Origin: Pseudomonas sp. MM223
GTDB taxonomy: Bacteria > Pseudomonadota > Gammaproteobacteria > Pseudomonadales > Pseudomonadaceae
Direction of reading: 5' to 3'
Assembly (NCBI GenBank): GCA_947090765.1
Contig: OX352322.1
Coordinates: forward strand, 2,835,501-2,899,500
Length of the DNA: 64,000 nucleotides
Made by a program: the position numbers and the translations under genes. Every line of letters starts with the position of its first letter. Position 1 is the stretch's first letter. Positions 39,433-49,968 of this stretch are shown piece after piece. Below the pieces are notes generated by a model. The model was not told the DNA's origin, made no database searches, and worked only from the letters and a program-made list of their open reading frames with translations.

Positions 39433-42400
39433 ACCTGTCCGGTCCTTTCATCCGTCGCCCGGTGGCGACCATGCTGCTGAGCCTGGCGATCATGCTGCTG
39501 GGCGGGGTCAGCTTTGGCCTGTTGCCCGTGGCACCGCTGCCGCAGATGGACTTCCCGGTCATTGTGGTGTCGGCCAACTTGTCCGGCGCCAGCCCCGAGG
39601 TCATGGCTTCCACCGTGGCCACGCCACTGGAGCGCAAGCTGGGCAGTATCGCTGGCGTGACCACACTGACCAGCAGTTCCAACCAGGGCTCCACACGGGT
39701 GGTGATCGGTTTCGAGATGGGCCGCGACATCGACGGTGCGGCGCGCGAGGTGCAGGCAGCTATCAACGCCACCCGCAACCTGCTGCCCAGCGGCATGCGC
39801 AGCATGCCCACCTACAAGAAGATCAACCCGTCGCAGGCGCCGATCATGGTGCTGTCGCTGACCTCGGACGTGCTGCAGAAAGGCCAGCTGTACGACCTGG
39901 CCGACACCATTCTGTCGCAGAGCCTGGCCCAGGTATCGGGGGTAGGGGAGGTGCAGATCGGCGGCAGTTCGCTGCCAGCGGTGCGCATTGCCGTCGAGCC
40001 GCAGTTGCTCAACCAGTACGGTGTGTCGCTGGATGATGTGCGCACTGCCGTGTCCAACGCCAACCAGCGTCGGCCCATGGGTTTTGTCGAGGATGCCGAG
40101 CGCAACTGGCAGGTGAGGGCCAACGACCAGCTGGAAAGCGCCAAGGATTACGAGCCGGTGGTGATTCGCCAGCAGAACGGCACTATCTTGCGCCTGTCCG
40201 ACGTGGCGACCATTACCGATGGCGTGGAAAACCGCTACAACAGCGGTTTCTTCAATGACCAGAGCGCGGTGCTGTTGGTGGTCAACCGCCAGACCGGTGC
40301 CAACATCATCGAAACGGTCGACCAGATCAAGGCGCAGTTGCCAGCCCTGCAGTCACTGCTGCCGGCCAGTGTGCAACTGAACGTGGCGATGGACCGCTCG
40401 CCGGTGATCAAGGCCACCCTGAAGGAGGCCGAACACACCCTGCTGATCGCTGTGGTGCTGGTGATCCTGGTGGTGTACCTGTTCCTCGGCAGCCTGCGCG
40501 CCTCATTGATCCCCAGCCTGGCAGTGCCGGTATCGCTGGTGGGTACCTTCGCGGTCATGTACCTGTGCGGTTTCTCGCTCAACAACCTGTCGCTGATGGC
40601 GTTGATCCTCGCCACTGGCCTGGTGGTGGACGACGCCATCGTGGTGCTGGAGAACATCTCGCGGCACATCGAGGACGGCCAGCCGCCCATGAAGGCGGCT
40701 TTCCTGGGGGCCAGGGAAGTGGGCTTCACCTTGCTGTCGATGAACGTGTCGCTGGTGGCGGTGTTCGTCTCCATCCTGTTCATGGGCGGCATCGTGCGCA
40801 ACCTGTTCCAGGAGTTTTCGATCACACTGGCGGCAGCGATCATCGTGTCGCTGGTGGTATCGCTGACCCTCACGCCGATGCTGTGCGCCCGCTGGCTCAA
40901 ACCACACCAGGCCGAGCAAACCCGCGTGCAACGCTGGAGCGACAAGGTGCACCAGCGCATGGTCAATGCCTATGACCGTAGCCTGGGCTGGGTGTTGCGC
41001 CACAAGCGCCTGACCCTGCTCAGCCTGCTGGCGACCATTGGTATCAACATCGCCCTGTACGTCGTGGTGCCCAAGACGCTGATGCCGCAACAGGACACTG
41101 GCCAGCTGATGGGCTTTATCCGTGGCGACGACGGCCTGTCGTTCAGCGTGATGCAGCCAAAAATGGAAATCTACCGCCGCGCCTTGCTGGCCGACCCGGC
41201 AGTGCAGAGCGTTGCCGGTTTCATCGGTGGCAACAGCGGCACCAACAATGCCATGGTGCTGGTGCGCCTTAAGCCGATCAACGAGCGCAAGATCGATGCG
41301 CAGAAGGTGATCGAGCGCCTGCGCAAGGAAATGCCCAAAGTGCCCGGTGGGCGGCTGTTCCTGATGGCCGACCAGGACTTGCAACTGGGTGGCGGTGGGC
41401 GTGACCAGACCTCGTCGCAGTACCTGTATACCCTGCAGAGCGGTGACCTGGCGGCACTGCGCCAGTGGTTCCCCAAGGTGGTCGCTGCGCTGCGTGCACT
41501 GCCGGAGCTGACCGCCATCGACGCCCGTGACGGTTCGGGTACCCAGCAGGTGACGCTGGTGGTCGACCGTGACCAGGCCAAGCGCCTGGGCATCGACATG
41601 GACATGGTTACCACGGTCCTGAACAACGCCTACAGCCAGCGGCAGATCTCCACCATCTACGACAGCCTCAATCAGTACCAGGTGGTGCTGGAAATCAACC
41701 CGAAATATGCCTGGGACCCGAGCACCCTCGAGCAAGTACAGGTGATTACCGCTGACGGTGCCCGCGTGCCGCTGTCCACCATCGCCCGCTACGAGAACAG
41801 CCTGGCCAACGACCGGGTCAGCCACGAAGGCCAGTTCGCCTCGGAAGACATCGCCTTCGACGTCGCCGAGGGCTATAGCCCTGACCAGGCCATGGCGGCG
41901 CTGGAGCGGGCGGTGGCCAAACTGGGCTTGCCCGAAGAGGTGATTGCAAAGCTCGGCGGTACGGCCGATGCCTTTGCCAAAACCCAGCAAGGTCAGCCAT
42001 TCATGATTCTTGGCGCGCTGCTGCTGGTGTATCTGGTGCTGGGCATTCTCTACGAAAGCTACATTCACCCGCTGACCATTCTCTCGACACTGCCTTCGGC
42101 AGGCGTCGGTGCCTTGCTGACGCTGTACGTCACGGGTGGCGAATTCAGCCTGATCTCGCTACTGGGGCTGTTCCTGCTGATTGGCGTGGTGAAGAAAAAC
42201 GCCATTTTGATGATCGACCTGGCCTTGCAGCTGGAGCGCCATCAGGGCCTGTCGCCGGAAGAGTCGATCCGCCGGGCCTGCCTGCTGCGCCTGCGCCCGA
42301 TCCTGATGACCACCCTGGCCGCCATCCTTGGCGCCTTGCCGCTGTTGCTGAGCCACGCCGAAGGCGCGGAAATGCGTCAGCCGCTGGGCCTGACCATTAT

Positions 42401-42536
42401 CGGCGGCCTGGTGTTCAGCCAGGTCCTCACCCTTTACACGACGCCGGTTGTCTACCTGTACCTGGACCGCCTGCGCCACCGTTTCAACCGTTGGCGCGGC
42501 GTGCGCACCGACGCCGCCCTGGAAACCCCGCTATGA
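39429..42536 (+). CDS. mdtC: RND multidrug efflux transporter subunit MdtC
   Basis: 1,035 residues, paralogous to the preceding subunit. [19 protein letters not shown] opening, Asp401 and Asp402 in [26 protein letters not shown], and the [19 protein letters not shown] motif late in the protein. With MdtB it forms the proton-driven drug exporter of the inner membrane. Overlaps mdtB by four bases at its start and the outer-membrane factor gene by four at its end, so all four genes form one tightly coupled operon. No BaeSR two-component pair is in the window. Confidence 0.95.
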   Translation: MNLSGPFIRRPVATMLLSLAIMLLGGVSFGLLPVAPLPQMDFPVIVVSANLSGASPEVMASTVATPLERKLGSIAGVTTLTSSSNQGSTRVVIGFEMGRDIDGAAREVQAAINATRNLLPSGMRSMPTYKKINPSQAPIMVLSLTSDVLQKGQLYDLADTILSQSLAQVSGVGEVQIGGSSLPAVRIAVEPQLLNQYGVSLDDVRTAVSNANQRRPMGFVEDAERNWQVRANDQLESAKDYEPVVIRQQNGTILRLSDVATITDGVENRYNSGFFNDQSAVLLVVNRQTGANIIETVDQIKAQLPALQSLLPASVQLNVAMDRSPVIKATLKEAEHTLLIAVVLVILVVYLFLGSLRASLIPSLAVPVSLVGTFAVMYLCGFSLNNLSLMALILATGLVVDDAIVVLENISRHIEDGQPPMKAAFLGAREVGFTLLSMNVSLVAVFVSILFMGGIVRNLFQEFSITLAAAIIVSLVVSLTLTPMLCARWLKPHQAEQTRVQRWSDKVHQRMVNAYDRSLGWVLRHKRLTLLSLLATIGINIALYVVVPKTLMPQQDTGQLMGFIRGDDGLSFSVMQPKMEIYRRALLADPAVQSVAGFIGGNSGTNNAMVLVRLKPINERKIDAQKVIERLRKEMPKVPGGRLFLMADQDLQLGGGGRDQTSSQYLYTLQSGDLAALRQWFPKVVAALRALPELTAIDARDGSGTQQVTLVVDRDQAKRLGIDMDMVTTVLNNAYSQRQISTIYDSLNQYQVVLEINPKYAWDPSTLEQVQVITADGARVPLSTIARYENSLANDRVSHEGQFASEDIAFDVAEGYSPDQAMAALERAVAKLGLPEEVIAKLGGTADAFAKTQQGQPFMILGALLLVYLVLGILYESYIHPLTILSTLPSAGVGALLTLYVTGGEFSLISLLGLFLLIGVVKKNAILMIDLALQLERHQGLSPEESIRRACLLRLRPILMTTLAAILGALPLLLSHAEGAEMRQPLGLTIIGGLVFSQVLTLYTTPVVYLYLDRLRHRFNRWRGVRTDAALETPL

Positions 42537-44023
42537 CTTTTGCCCAGACCCCACTTCACCGTGCGCTGCAAGCGCTGACCCGCGGGCGTGGCTCGCGCCT
42601 GCTCGGCGCCGGGTTGTGCGTGGCCCTGCTCAGTGCCTGTACCTTGAGCCCGGACTACCACCGCCCCGAGCTGAACAGCACAGCGGCGCAGTTCAAGCAC
42701 GCCGAAGGCTGGACCCAGGCCACGCCATCCGATGCCATCGCCCGTGGCGCCTGGTGGGAAATCTACGGTGATACAGGGCTGAATGCGCTGGTTGAAGAAC
42801 TTAACCGCAGCAACCAGACCGTGGCGCAGTCAGAGGCCCAGTATCGCCAGGCCCAGGCACTGGTGCGCAGCAGCCGTGCGGCGCTGTTCCCCAGCCTGGA
42901 CCTGAGCGCCAGCAAGAACCGCTCGGCGCAAGGTACCGGCAGTTCCAGCTCCAGCCTGTCCAATAACAGCAGCGGCATTCGCAACACCTACAACGCCCAG
43001 TTGGGCGTAAGTTGGGAAATCGACCTGTGGGGCAAGTTGCGCGAAACCATGAATGCCAACGAGGCCAGTGCCGAAGCCAGCTTCGCCGACCTCGCCTCGA
43101 TCCGTTTGAGCCAGCAGTCGGAGCTGGTGCAAAACTACCTGCAATTGCGGGTTATCGATGAGCAAAAGCGCTTGCTGGAAGCCACCGTGGCGGCCTATGA
43201 GCGCTCGCTGCGAATGAACGAAAACCAGTACCGCGCCGGTGTCGCCGGCCCGGATGCCGTGGCACAGGCCCGCACCCAGCTGAAAAGCACCCAGGCTGAC
43301 CTGATTGACCTGATCTGGCAGCGAGCGCAGTTCGAAAACGCCATCGCCGTGCTGCTGGGCAAAACCCCGGCCGACTTTGCCCTGGCTGACAGCAAGGCGA
43401 TCCCGGCGTTGCCGCAAATACCGGTTTCGCTGCCTTCGCAGCTGCTGGAGCGGCGCCCGGACATCGCAGCTGCCGAACGCAACGTGATCGCGGCCAACGC
43501 CAATATCGGTGTGTCACGGGCGGCGTACTTCCCCGACCTCAGCCTGAGCATGAGTGGTGGCTATTCCAGCAGCAGCTTCAGCAACTGGATCGAGCTACCC
43601 AACCGCTACTGGTCGGTAGGCCCACAGCTGGCACTGACCCTGTTTGATGCCGGCAAGCGCAGCGCCGAGGTCGACCGCACGGTGGCGGTGTATGACCAGA
43701 CCGTGGCGCAGTACCGCCAGACCGTGCTGGACGGCTTCAAGGAAGTGGAAAACCTGCTGGTGCAGTTGAAGGTGTACGGCGATGAAGCCGTGGTGCGTCA
43801 GGAAGCACTGGACGCCGCCCGCGAGTCGCTACGCCTGACCGAGAACCAGTACCGCGCCGGGTTGATCGGCTACCTGGATGTGGTCAACGTGCAGACCACG
43901 GCACTGAGCAACGAGCGCAGCGTGTTGAACCTGCTACAAGGGCGCTTGGTAGCCAGTGTGCAGTTGGTAGCGGCGCTGGGCGGCGGCTGGGATGCCGAAC
44001 AGGCCTTTGCCGAGCAAGACTGA
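42533..44023 (+). CDS. Outer-membrane efflux lipoprotein (NodT/OprM type)
   Basis: 496 residues from the ATG at 42533, which overlaps the mdtC stop. Lipobox LLSAC (Cys36). TolC-like repeats: two copies of the OEP domain with RLTENQYRAG near the end and RMNENQYRAGVAGPDAVAQARTQLKSTQADL in the middle; QLLERRPDIAAAERNVIAANANIGVSRAAYFPDLSLS is diagnostic of the NodT family. It provides the outer-membrane channel for MdtABC. It takes the fourth operon position that in E. coli is held by other genes. Confidence 0.93.
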   Translation: MTFAQTPLHRALQALTRGRGSRLLGAGLCVALLSACTLSPDYHRPELNSTAAQFKHAEGWTQATPSDAIARGAWWEIYGDTGLNALVEELNRSNQTVAQSEAQYRQAQALVRSSRAALFPSLDLSASKNRSAQGTGSSSSSLSNNSSGIRNTYNAQLGVSWEIDLWGKLRETMNANEASAEASFADLASIRLSQQSELVQNYLQLRVIDEQKRLLEATVAAYERSLRMNENQYRAGVAGPDAVAQARTQLKSTQADLIDLIWQRAQFENAIAVLLGKTPADFALADSKAIPALPQIPVSLPSQLLERRPDIAAAERNVIAANANIGVSRAAYFPDLSLSMSGGYSSSSFSNWIELPNRYWSVGPQLALTLFDAGKRSAEVDRTVAVYDQTVAQYRQTVLDGFKEVENLLVQLKVYGDEAVVRQEALDAARESLRLTENQYRAGLIGYLDVVNVQTTALSNERSVLNLLQGRLVASVQLVAALGGGWDAEQAFAEQD

Positions 44024-44040
44024 TTGCATGTGCAGGCCCC

Positions 44041-44156
44041 TGTAGGAGCAGCCTTGTGCTGCGAATGGGCCGCGCCGCGGCCCCAGCAATATCTGTTGCG
44101 AAGCTGCAATCTGGGGCCGCGGCGCGGCCCATTCGCAGCACAAGGCTGCTCCTACA
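44041..44156. repeat. Long, nearly perfect paired REP-like cassette (family A)
   Basis: TGTAGGAGCAGCCTTGTGCT…GCGCCGCGGCCCCAG is mirrored by CTGGGGCCGCGGCGCGGCCC…GCTGCTCCTACA. The arms pair for about 48 bases, the longest example here, immediately after the efflux operon, where it can act as a terminator or mRNA protector. Confidence 0.93.
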
Positions 44157-44290
44157 GGGATCGAACGCAAGGTGAGGGTGTGGCGTGCATTGGATCCATT
44201 CCCATTCGCAAAAACCCCGTGCGTTTCGCTTAAGCTTGAGTACAATCGTCAGCTTTTGCCGGGCCCCCTGTCCCGTCGCTGGAATTCCCA

Positions 44291-46378
44291 ATGCTGACCG
44301 GTAGCTACTCCTCTTCGCTGGTGTTGATTTCGCTGTGCGTGGCGATTCTGGCGTCCTATACAGCCCTTGACCTGACCGGCCGCATCGCCACGGCCAAGGG
44401 CCGGGCGTCCTACTTGTGGATGGGCGGCGGCGCGTTGGCCATGGGCATCGGTGTGTGGTCGATGCACTTCATCGGCATGCTCGCCTTCAGCCTGCCCATC
44501 GACCTGGGCTATGACCTGGCCCTTACCGCGTTCTCATTGCTGATCGCCGTGCTGTCTTCGGGTTTTGCCCTGTGGCTGGTGAGCCAGCCGAGCCTGCCAG
44601 GGCTGCAACTGGGGTTCGGCGCGTTGATCATGGGGGCCGGCATTGCCTGCATGCACTACACCGGCATGGCCGCGCTGCGCATGTTGCCGGGCATCGACTA
44701 CGACCCGACGCTGTTCGGCGCCTCGCTGCTGATTGCCGTGGGCGCTTCGGCGGCGGCGTTGTGGATTGCTTTTCGCCTGCGCAAGCACACCCCCTATGTG
44801 CGGCAGATCCGCGGCCTGGCGGCAGTGGTCATGGGTATTGCCATCGTTGGCATGCATTACACCGGCATGGCGGCGGCGAACTTCCCCGAGGGCAGCTTCT
44901 GCGGTGCCCTGGGCGGCGGGCTGCAGGGTGACGGCCTGGTCTACCTGGTGCTGATCACCACCCTGGCGGTGCTGGCGGTGGCCTTGCTGACTTCGGTGCT
45001 GGACGCCCGCCTGGAGGCGCGCACCGCCGAGCTGGCCCGTTCGCTGACACTGGCCAACCAGGAACTGACCCAGCTGGCCCTGCACGACACGCTCACCGAC
45101 CTGCCCAACCGCACCCTGCTGGCCGACCGCATCGAGCAGGCCATCGCCAAGGTGGCGGAGCAGGGTGGCTGTTTTGCCCTGATGTTCATCGACCTGGACG
45201 GCTTCAAGCCGGTCAACGATGCGTTTGGCCATCATATCGGCGACCTGCTGCTCAAGGCGGTGGCGTCCCGCCTGCGCGGTCACCTGCACAGCCAGGACAC
45301 CCTGGCGCGTATCGGCGGCGACGAATTTGTGCTGCTGGTGGAACTGCAAGAGCCTGACGATGCCATGGACGTGGCGGTCAAGCAGGTGAACCTGGTGTCA
45401 CGGCCATTCCGCGTGGCCGAGCATGACCTGCAGTTGTCGGCGAGCCTGGGCATCGTTCTGTACCCCGGCAACGGTCAGGACCAGCACGAACTGCTGCGCA
45501 ATGCCGATGCCGCCATGTACCACGCCAAAAGCGCCGGCAAGAACGGCTACAGCTTCTTTGATGTGTCGATGAACAGCAACGCACGCCAGCAACTGCAACT
45601 GCTGCAGGACCTGCGCCAGGCTCTGGAGCAACGCCAGTTCCGTTTGCATTACCAGCCCAAGTTCGACGCCCAGGCCTGCCTGCCAATAGGTGCCGAGGCG
45701 TTGTTGCGTTGGGAACACCCACAGCACGGTCTGTTGCTGCCCGACCGCTTCATCGGCCTGGCAGAAAAGACCGGCCTGATCATCCCGATCGGTGAGTGGG
45801 TGCTCGACGAAGCCTGCCGGCAGATGCGGCATTGGCTGGACCAGGGGCACGCGGGCTGGCGCATGGCGGTGAACCTGTCGGCCATCCAGTTCTGCCACGC
45901 CGGGCTGGTCGAGAGTGTGGCCCGGGCCCTGAAGGAGAACGGGCTGCCGGCCAACTGCCTGACCCTGGAAATTACCGAAACCACTGCCATGCACGACGCC
46001 GATGCCAGCCTGACCGTGCTGCAACGCCTGTCCGATATGGGCGTGGACCTGTCCATCGATGATTTTGGTACCGGCTACTCCAGCCTGATGTACCTCAAAC
46101 GCCTGCCGGCCAACGAACTGAAGATCGACCGTGGCTTTGTGCGTGACCTGGAGCAGGACAGTGACGATGCCGCGATTGTCTCGGCCATCGTCGCATTGGG
46201 CCAGGCACTGGGCCTGCGTATCGTCGCCGAAGGGGTGGAGACCGACAGGCAGCAAGACTTCCTGACCCGTCTGGGCTGTGATTCGCTGCAAGGTTACCTG
46301 CTGGGGCAGCCGGTACCGGCCGAGCAGTTCATGGACAAGTTGCAGGCCTTGCACCCGGAGAAGAACGCCGTAGGCTAG
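44291..46378 (+). CDS. MHYT-GGDEF-EAL c-di-GMP signalling protein
   Basis: 695 residues. N-terminal MHYT sensor with seven membrane helices and three motifs (MHFIGM 58-63, MHYTGM 121-126, MHYTGM 188-193). The GGDEF domain (about 260-425) keeps GGDEF at 342-346. The EAL domain (about 435-685) keeps EAL at 469-471 and further conserved motifs (LEITET, DDFGTGYSSL, KIDRGFV, AEGVET). Both cyclase and phosphodiesterase sites look intact. MHYT is proposed to bind copper and sense O2, CO or NO; MucR and NbdA of P. aeruginosa have this design. Start after GGAA. It converges on a small gene with four-base tail overlap. Confidence 0.95.
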   Translation: MLTGSYSSSLVLISLCVAILASYTALDLTGRIATAKGRASYLWMGGGALAMGIGVWSMHFIGMLAFSLPIDLGYDLALTAFSLLIAVLSSGFALWLVSQPSLPGLQLGFGALIMGAGIACMHYTGMAALRMLPGIDYDPTLFGASLLIAVGASAAALWIAFRLRKHTPYVRQIRGLAAVVMGIAIVGMHYTGMAAANFPEGSFCGALGGGLQGDGLVYLVLITTLAVLAVALLTSVLDARLEARTAELARSLTLANQELTQLALHDTLTDLPNRTLLADRIEQAIAKVAEQGGCFALMFIDLDGFKPVNDAFGHHIGDLLLKAVASRLRGHLHSQDTLARIGGDEFVLLVELQEPDDAMDVAVKQVNLVSRPFRVAEHDLQLSASLGIVLYPGNGQDQHELLRNADAAMYHAKSAGKNGYSFFDVSMNSNARQQLQLLQDLRQALEQRQFRLHYQPKFDAQACLPIGAEALLRWEHPQHGLLLPDRFIGLAEKTGLIIPIGEWVLDEACRQMRHWLDQGHAGWRMAVNLSAIQFCHAGLVESVARALKENGLPANCLTLEITETTAMHDADASLTVLQRLSDMGVDLSIDDFGTGYSSLMYLKRLPANELKIDRGFVRDLEQDSDDAAIVSAIVALGQALGLRIVAEGVETDRQQDFLTRLGCDSLQGYLLGQPVPAEQFMDKLQALHPEKNAVG

Positions 46379-46635
46379 ACAGCGCTGCGCAGGGTGAGGG
46401 CGGGGATGAAAGCGTCCATTTCCGCTTCGACGGCTTCGATGATGCGCTCTACATCGGCTGCGGCCATGATTGCCGCACACGGGATGCCGGCGATGGCCAT
46501 CAGGGTTTCGCCGGTGGCGCGGTCGAACAGCCGCGCGATCATGCTGCGGGGCGCATCCATGGATGCTTCGAAACCCAGTGGGTGGAAATGCCAGCGCATC
46601 ACCTGGCAGGCGTTGGGGAACGTCATCTTGTTCAT
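46375..46635 (-). CDS. Small DUF1652-like protein
   Basis: 86 residues from the ATG at 46635, with AAGGAGG four bases upstream, an unusually strong site. Soluble, acidic, two-part layout: CQVMRWHFHPLGFEASMD…MIARLFDRATGETLMAIAGI, then a helix VERIIEAVEAEMDAFIPAL. This resembles Pseudomonas DUF1652 proteins, whose function is unknown. Its last four bases overlap the end of the convergent c-di-GMP gene. Confidence 0.65.
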   Translation of the reverse strand: MNKMTFPNACQVMRWHFHPLGFEASMDAPRSMIARLFDRATGETLMAIAGIPCAAIMAAADVERIIEAVEAEMDAFIPALTLRSAV

Positions 46636-46909
46636 GCCTGCCTCCTTGTCCGTGCCTGGACAGGGTGAATAGCCAGCCATACATATGGCAGCTGCCGGGA
46701 ATGTAAAGATAGCAGCTGTGATGGGCGATTCTCGGCTGCCAACATGACAAATGTGCCAATCCATGACAGCGGTCACATACTGATCATCATGCCGATTTAG
46801 TGGCTGCATGCAGGCAAACGTTTACCTGGCACGATCGCGCCGGTTAGCCGCTGCAATCAGGCAGGTCTCACGGGTTTTCGGCCACGCATTTTTCGGACGA
46901 ACGGCGGGC

Positions 46910-47557
46910 TCAGCCCAGCAGCCCGGCGGCGATGTTGATGGTGAAGCCCAGGATCGCCGTATTGAACACGAAGCCCACCAGTGAATGCGCCAGCACCACC
47001 CGCCGCAGTTGCCTGCCGGCGACGCCTATGTCAGAGGTTTGCACAGCCACGCTGATGGTGAACGAGAAGTAGTGAAAGTCCCAGTAATCCGGGTTGCGCT
47101 CGCCGTCGGCAAAACGCAGCGGGGGCTCATGGTTCTGCCCGGTATAGAACAGGCGGGCGTAATGCAGGCTGAAGATGCAGCCGATCAGCAGCCAGGAGCC
47201 GGCCACGGTGAGGCCGGTATAGAGGTAGTGCAGGGCCAGTGCCGTGCCCTGCAAGCCTTTGCTGGACACCAGTTGCAGGGTGACCGCAGCGAGGCTGGCA
47301 ATGGCGGCGATGCACACGGTAAGCAGGACCATGCCTGCGTTTTCGTCTTCGACGCGGGCAACCTTGCGGACCTTTTCCGGGCTGGCGTCCCAGGTCAGGT
47401 ACAGCACCAGCAGCAGGTACAGCCATACGCCAAGGTTCCAGCCGGCGAGGATGTGCTGCACGGTGTCACCGGCGGGGATCAGCCATGCGCCGAAAAGGCC
47501 GACTGCGGCGGCGAGGCTCAGGCGGGGGTGGGTACGGGTCAGGCGGTGGAAAGCCAT
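46910..47557 (-). CDS. DUF1345-family membrane protein
   Basis: 215 residues with five hydrophobic segments. DUF1345 marks: [25 protein letters not shown] near 155-180 and the closing [19 protein letters not shown]. Starts at 47557 after GAGG. Function unknown. The 274 bases between this gene and the small gene before it contain nothing I can identify. Confidence 0.85.
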   Translation of the reverse strand: MAFHRLTRTHPRLSLAAAVGLFGAWLIPAGDTVQHILAGWNLGVWLYLLLVLYLTWDASPEKVRKVARVEDENAGMVLLTVCIAAIASLAAVTLQLVSSKGLQGTALALHYLYTGLTVAGSWLLIGCIFSLHYARLFYTGQNHEPPLRFADGERNPDYWDFHYFSFTISVAVQTSDIGVAGRQLRRVVLAHSLVGFVFNTAILGFTINIAAGLLG

Positions 47558-47739
47558 GGGGCCTCATTTACGGTGGGTGTGGCTACTACTCTAGACCGTT
47601 TACGCGCTATCTCTGCTTGAAGCTTGCGCAACGGCATGGCGCACATGCTGATTCTTTAGAGGCCCCCATCGCACGGCATTGCAACTCTCAGTACACTGCA
47701 CGCTCCAACACCAACACTTGTTGAACTCGAGGTTTTTGC

Positions 47740-49377
47740 ATGACGCTCAGTCCTTTGGCAGGCAAGCCGGCTCCGGCCAGCGTGCTGGTCGATATTCCCC
47801 GACTGCTCACCGCCTACTACACCGGCCGCCCCGATGCTGCCGTGGCGGCCCAGCGGGTGGCCTTCGGCACCTCGGGGCACCGGGGCACTTCGCTTGAATT
47901 GAGTTTCAACGAATACCACGTGCTGGCCATCACCCAGGCCATCTGCCTGTACCGCCAGGAAAAGGGCATCGATGGCCCGCTGTTCATCGGCGCCGACACC
48001 CACGCACTGTCGGCACCGGCCACTGCCAGCGCGCTGGAAGTGCTGGCTGCCAATGGCGTGCAGGTGATGCTGTCCAAGGACGACGAATACACGCCCACGC
48101 CGGCCGTGTCCCACGCCATCCTCTGCCATAACCGTGGCCGCCAGCAGGGCCTGGCCGACGGCATCGTCATCACCCCGTCGCACAACCCGCCGCAAAGCGG
48201 TGGCTTCAAGTACAACCCGCCCAATGGCGGCCCGGCTGACAGCGACGTGACCAAGTGGGTCGAGGCCAAGGCCAACGAGTTGCTGGCGGCGAACCTGGCG
48301 GGCGTCAAGCGCATGGACCACGCCCAGGCGCTGCAGGCCCCGACTACCCAGCGCCACGACTACGTGAGCAGCTATGTGGCAGACCTGGAAAACGTCATCG
48401 ACTTCGACGTCATCCGCAACGCCAAGCTGCGCCTGGGTGTCGACCCGCTGGGCGGGGCAGGGGTGCGTTACTGGTCGGCCATTGCCGAACACTACAAGCT
48501 GGACCTGGAAGTGGTGAACACCGAGGTGGACCCGACCTTCCGCTTCATGACCGTCGACTGGGACGGCCAGATCCGCATGGACCCTTCTTCGCCGTACGCC
48601 ATGCAGGGCCTGATCGGCCTGCGCGAGCGCTTCGACGTGGCCTTCGCCTGCGACCCGGACCACGACCGCCACGGCATCGTCACTTCGGACGGCCTGCTGG
48701 CACCGAACAACTACCTGGCCGTGGCCATCGACTACCTGTACCGTCACCGCCCGCAATGGCGTACCGACGCCGCCGTGGGCAAGACCGTGGTCTCCAGCGG
48801 CCTGATCGACCGCGTCACCCAGCGCCTGGGCCGTGAGTTGTACGAAGTACCGGTGGGCTTCAAGTTCTTTGCCCAGGGCCTGTTCGACGGCTCGCTTGGC
48901 TTTGGTGGTGAAGAGAGTGCCGGTGCGTCGTTCCTGCGCCGTGATGGTTCGGTCTGGGCCACCGACAAAGACGGGCTGATCCCGGCCTTGCTGGCCGCCG
49001 AGATGACCGCCCGCACCGGGCGCAACCCGAGCCAGGCCTACGCCGACCTGACCAAGGCACTAGGCAAGCCGTTCGCCACCCGTGTCGAGGCCAAGGCCGA
49101 TGTGCGGCAAAAGGCGTTGCTGAGCAAGCTGGCGCCGGAGCAGGTCAAGTCGACCGAACTGGCCGGTGAGCTGATCGTGCAGATCCTCAGCCACGCACCG
49201 GGCAATGGCCAGGCGATTGGCGGCCTGAAGGTGATGACCGCCAATGGCTGGTTCGCCGCGCGGCCGTCGGGCACCGAGGACATCTACAAGATCTACGCCG
49301 AAAGCTTCATCGACGAGGCGCACCTGCAGCGCCTGGTGCAGGAAGCGCAGGTGCTGGTGGATGCGGCAATTGCCTGA
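47740..49377 (+). CDS. pgm: Phosphoglucomutase (alpha-D-glucose phosphate-specific)
   Basis: 545 residues. Phospho-serine Ser147 in [15 protein letters not shown], metal loop CDPDHDRHG, sugar-binding loop [10 protein letters not shown] and phosphate-binding [16 protein letters not shown] near the end. It interconverts glucose-1-phosphate and glucose-6-phosphate for glycogen, trehalose and envelope sugar synthesis. GAGG lies eight bases before the ATG. Monocistronic. Confidence 0.96.
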   Translation: MTLSPLAGKPAPASVLVDIPRLLTAYYTGRPDAAVAAQRVAFGTSGHRGTSLELSFNEYHVLAITQAICLYRQEKGIDGPLFIGADTHALSAPATASALEVLAANGVQVMLSKDDEYTPTPAVSHAILCHNRGRQQGLADGIVITPSHNPPQSGGFKYNPPNGGPADSDVTKWVEAKANELLAANLAGVKRMDHAQALQAPTTQRHDYVSSYVADLENVIDFDVIRNAKLRLGVDPLGGAGVRYWSAIAEHYKLDLEVVNTEVDPTFRFMTVDWDGQIRMDPSSPYAMQGLIGLRERFDVAFACDPDHDRHGIVTSDGLLAPNNYLAVAIDYLYRHRPQWRTDAAVGKTVVSSGLIDRVTQRLGRELYEVPVGFKFFAQGLFDGSLGFGGEESAGASFLRRDGSVWATDKDGLIPALLAAEMTARTGRNPSQAYADLTKALGKPFATRVEAKADVRQKALLSKLAPEQVKSTELAGELIVQILSHAPGNGQAIGGLKVMTANGWFAARPSGTEDIYKIYAESFIDEAHLQRLVQEAQVLVDAAIA

Positions 49378-49410
49378 CCGGTAACAAACCGCTTGGTGCT
49401 GCGGCGCAAC

Positions 49411-49435
49411 GTAAATTAGAATTAATCCTATTTAC
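49411..49435. promoter_or_regulatory. Fur box upstream of the ECF sigma gene
   Basis: An AT-rich palindrome begins GTAAAT and ends ATTTAC. The core AATTAGAATTAATCCTATT matches the Fur-type pattern AATGAGAATTATTCTCATT at 15 of 19 positions. It lies 21 bases before the sigma-factor start. Confidence 0.7.
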
Positions 49436-49455
49436 GCCGCCGCAGGGCCATCCCC

Positions 49456-49968
49456 ATGATCGACGCCGCGCCGCCACCGGAGCCTAGCCTGCCTGCCCTG
49501 TACCGGGAGCATCACAGCTGGCTCGAAACCTGGCTACGCCGGCGCCTGGGCAATGCCTGGGATGCCGCCGACCTCAGCCAGGATACCTTCCTGCGGGTAC
49601 TGACCAGTGCCCAGCCATTGGCAGACATTCGTGAGCCACGCGCCTACCTGCTAACGGTAGGCAAGCGGCTGCTGAGCAACTTCTACCAGCGGCGCAGCCT
49701 GGAGCAGGCCTACCTGGATGCCTTGGCGCAGTTGCCCGAGCAGCATGTGCCCTCGCCAGAGCAGCGCTGGGTGTTGCTGGAAACCCTGCAAGCACTCGAC
49801 GCATTGCTCGATGGCCTCAAGGCGCCGGTACGCAAGGCCTTTCTCTGGAGCCAGCTTGAAGGCCTGGGCTACGCCGAGATCGGCAAGCGCCTGGGCGTTT
49901 GCGAGCGTTCGGTGAAACGCTACATGGCGCAGGCATACGAACATTGCCTGCTGGCCGAGTTGCAATGA
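49456..49968 (+). CDS. FecI-like ECF sigma factor of the iron-starvation type
   Basis: 170 residues. Sigma region 2 at about 12-78 (YREHHSWLETWLRRRLGNAWDAADLSQDTFLRVL) and region 4 at about 105-162 (LEGLGYAEIGKRLGVCERSVKRYMAQAYEHCL). It directs transcription of the receptor gene when the cognate siderophore is sensed. Fur box directly upstream. Its stop overlaps the FecR gene start (ATGA). Confidence 0.94.
   Translation: MIDAAPPPEPSLPALYREHHSWLETWLRRRLGNAWDAADLSQDTFLRVLTSAQPLADIREPRAYLLTVGKRLLSNFYQRRSLEQAYLDALAQLPEQHVPSPEQRWVLLETLQALDALLDGLKAPVRKAFLWSQLEGLGYAEIGKRLGVCERSVKRYMAQAYEHCLLAELQ

Noticed and set aside
44041..44156. Long inverted repeat as a mini-transposon or CRISPR-like unit
   Set aside because: No direct target duplication, single copy at the site, and arms match the REP-like family A found elsewhere in the window.
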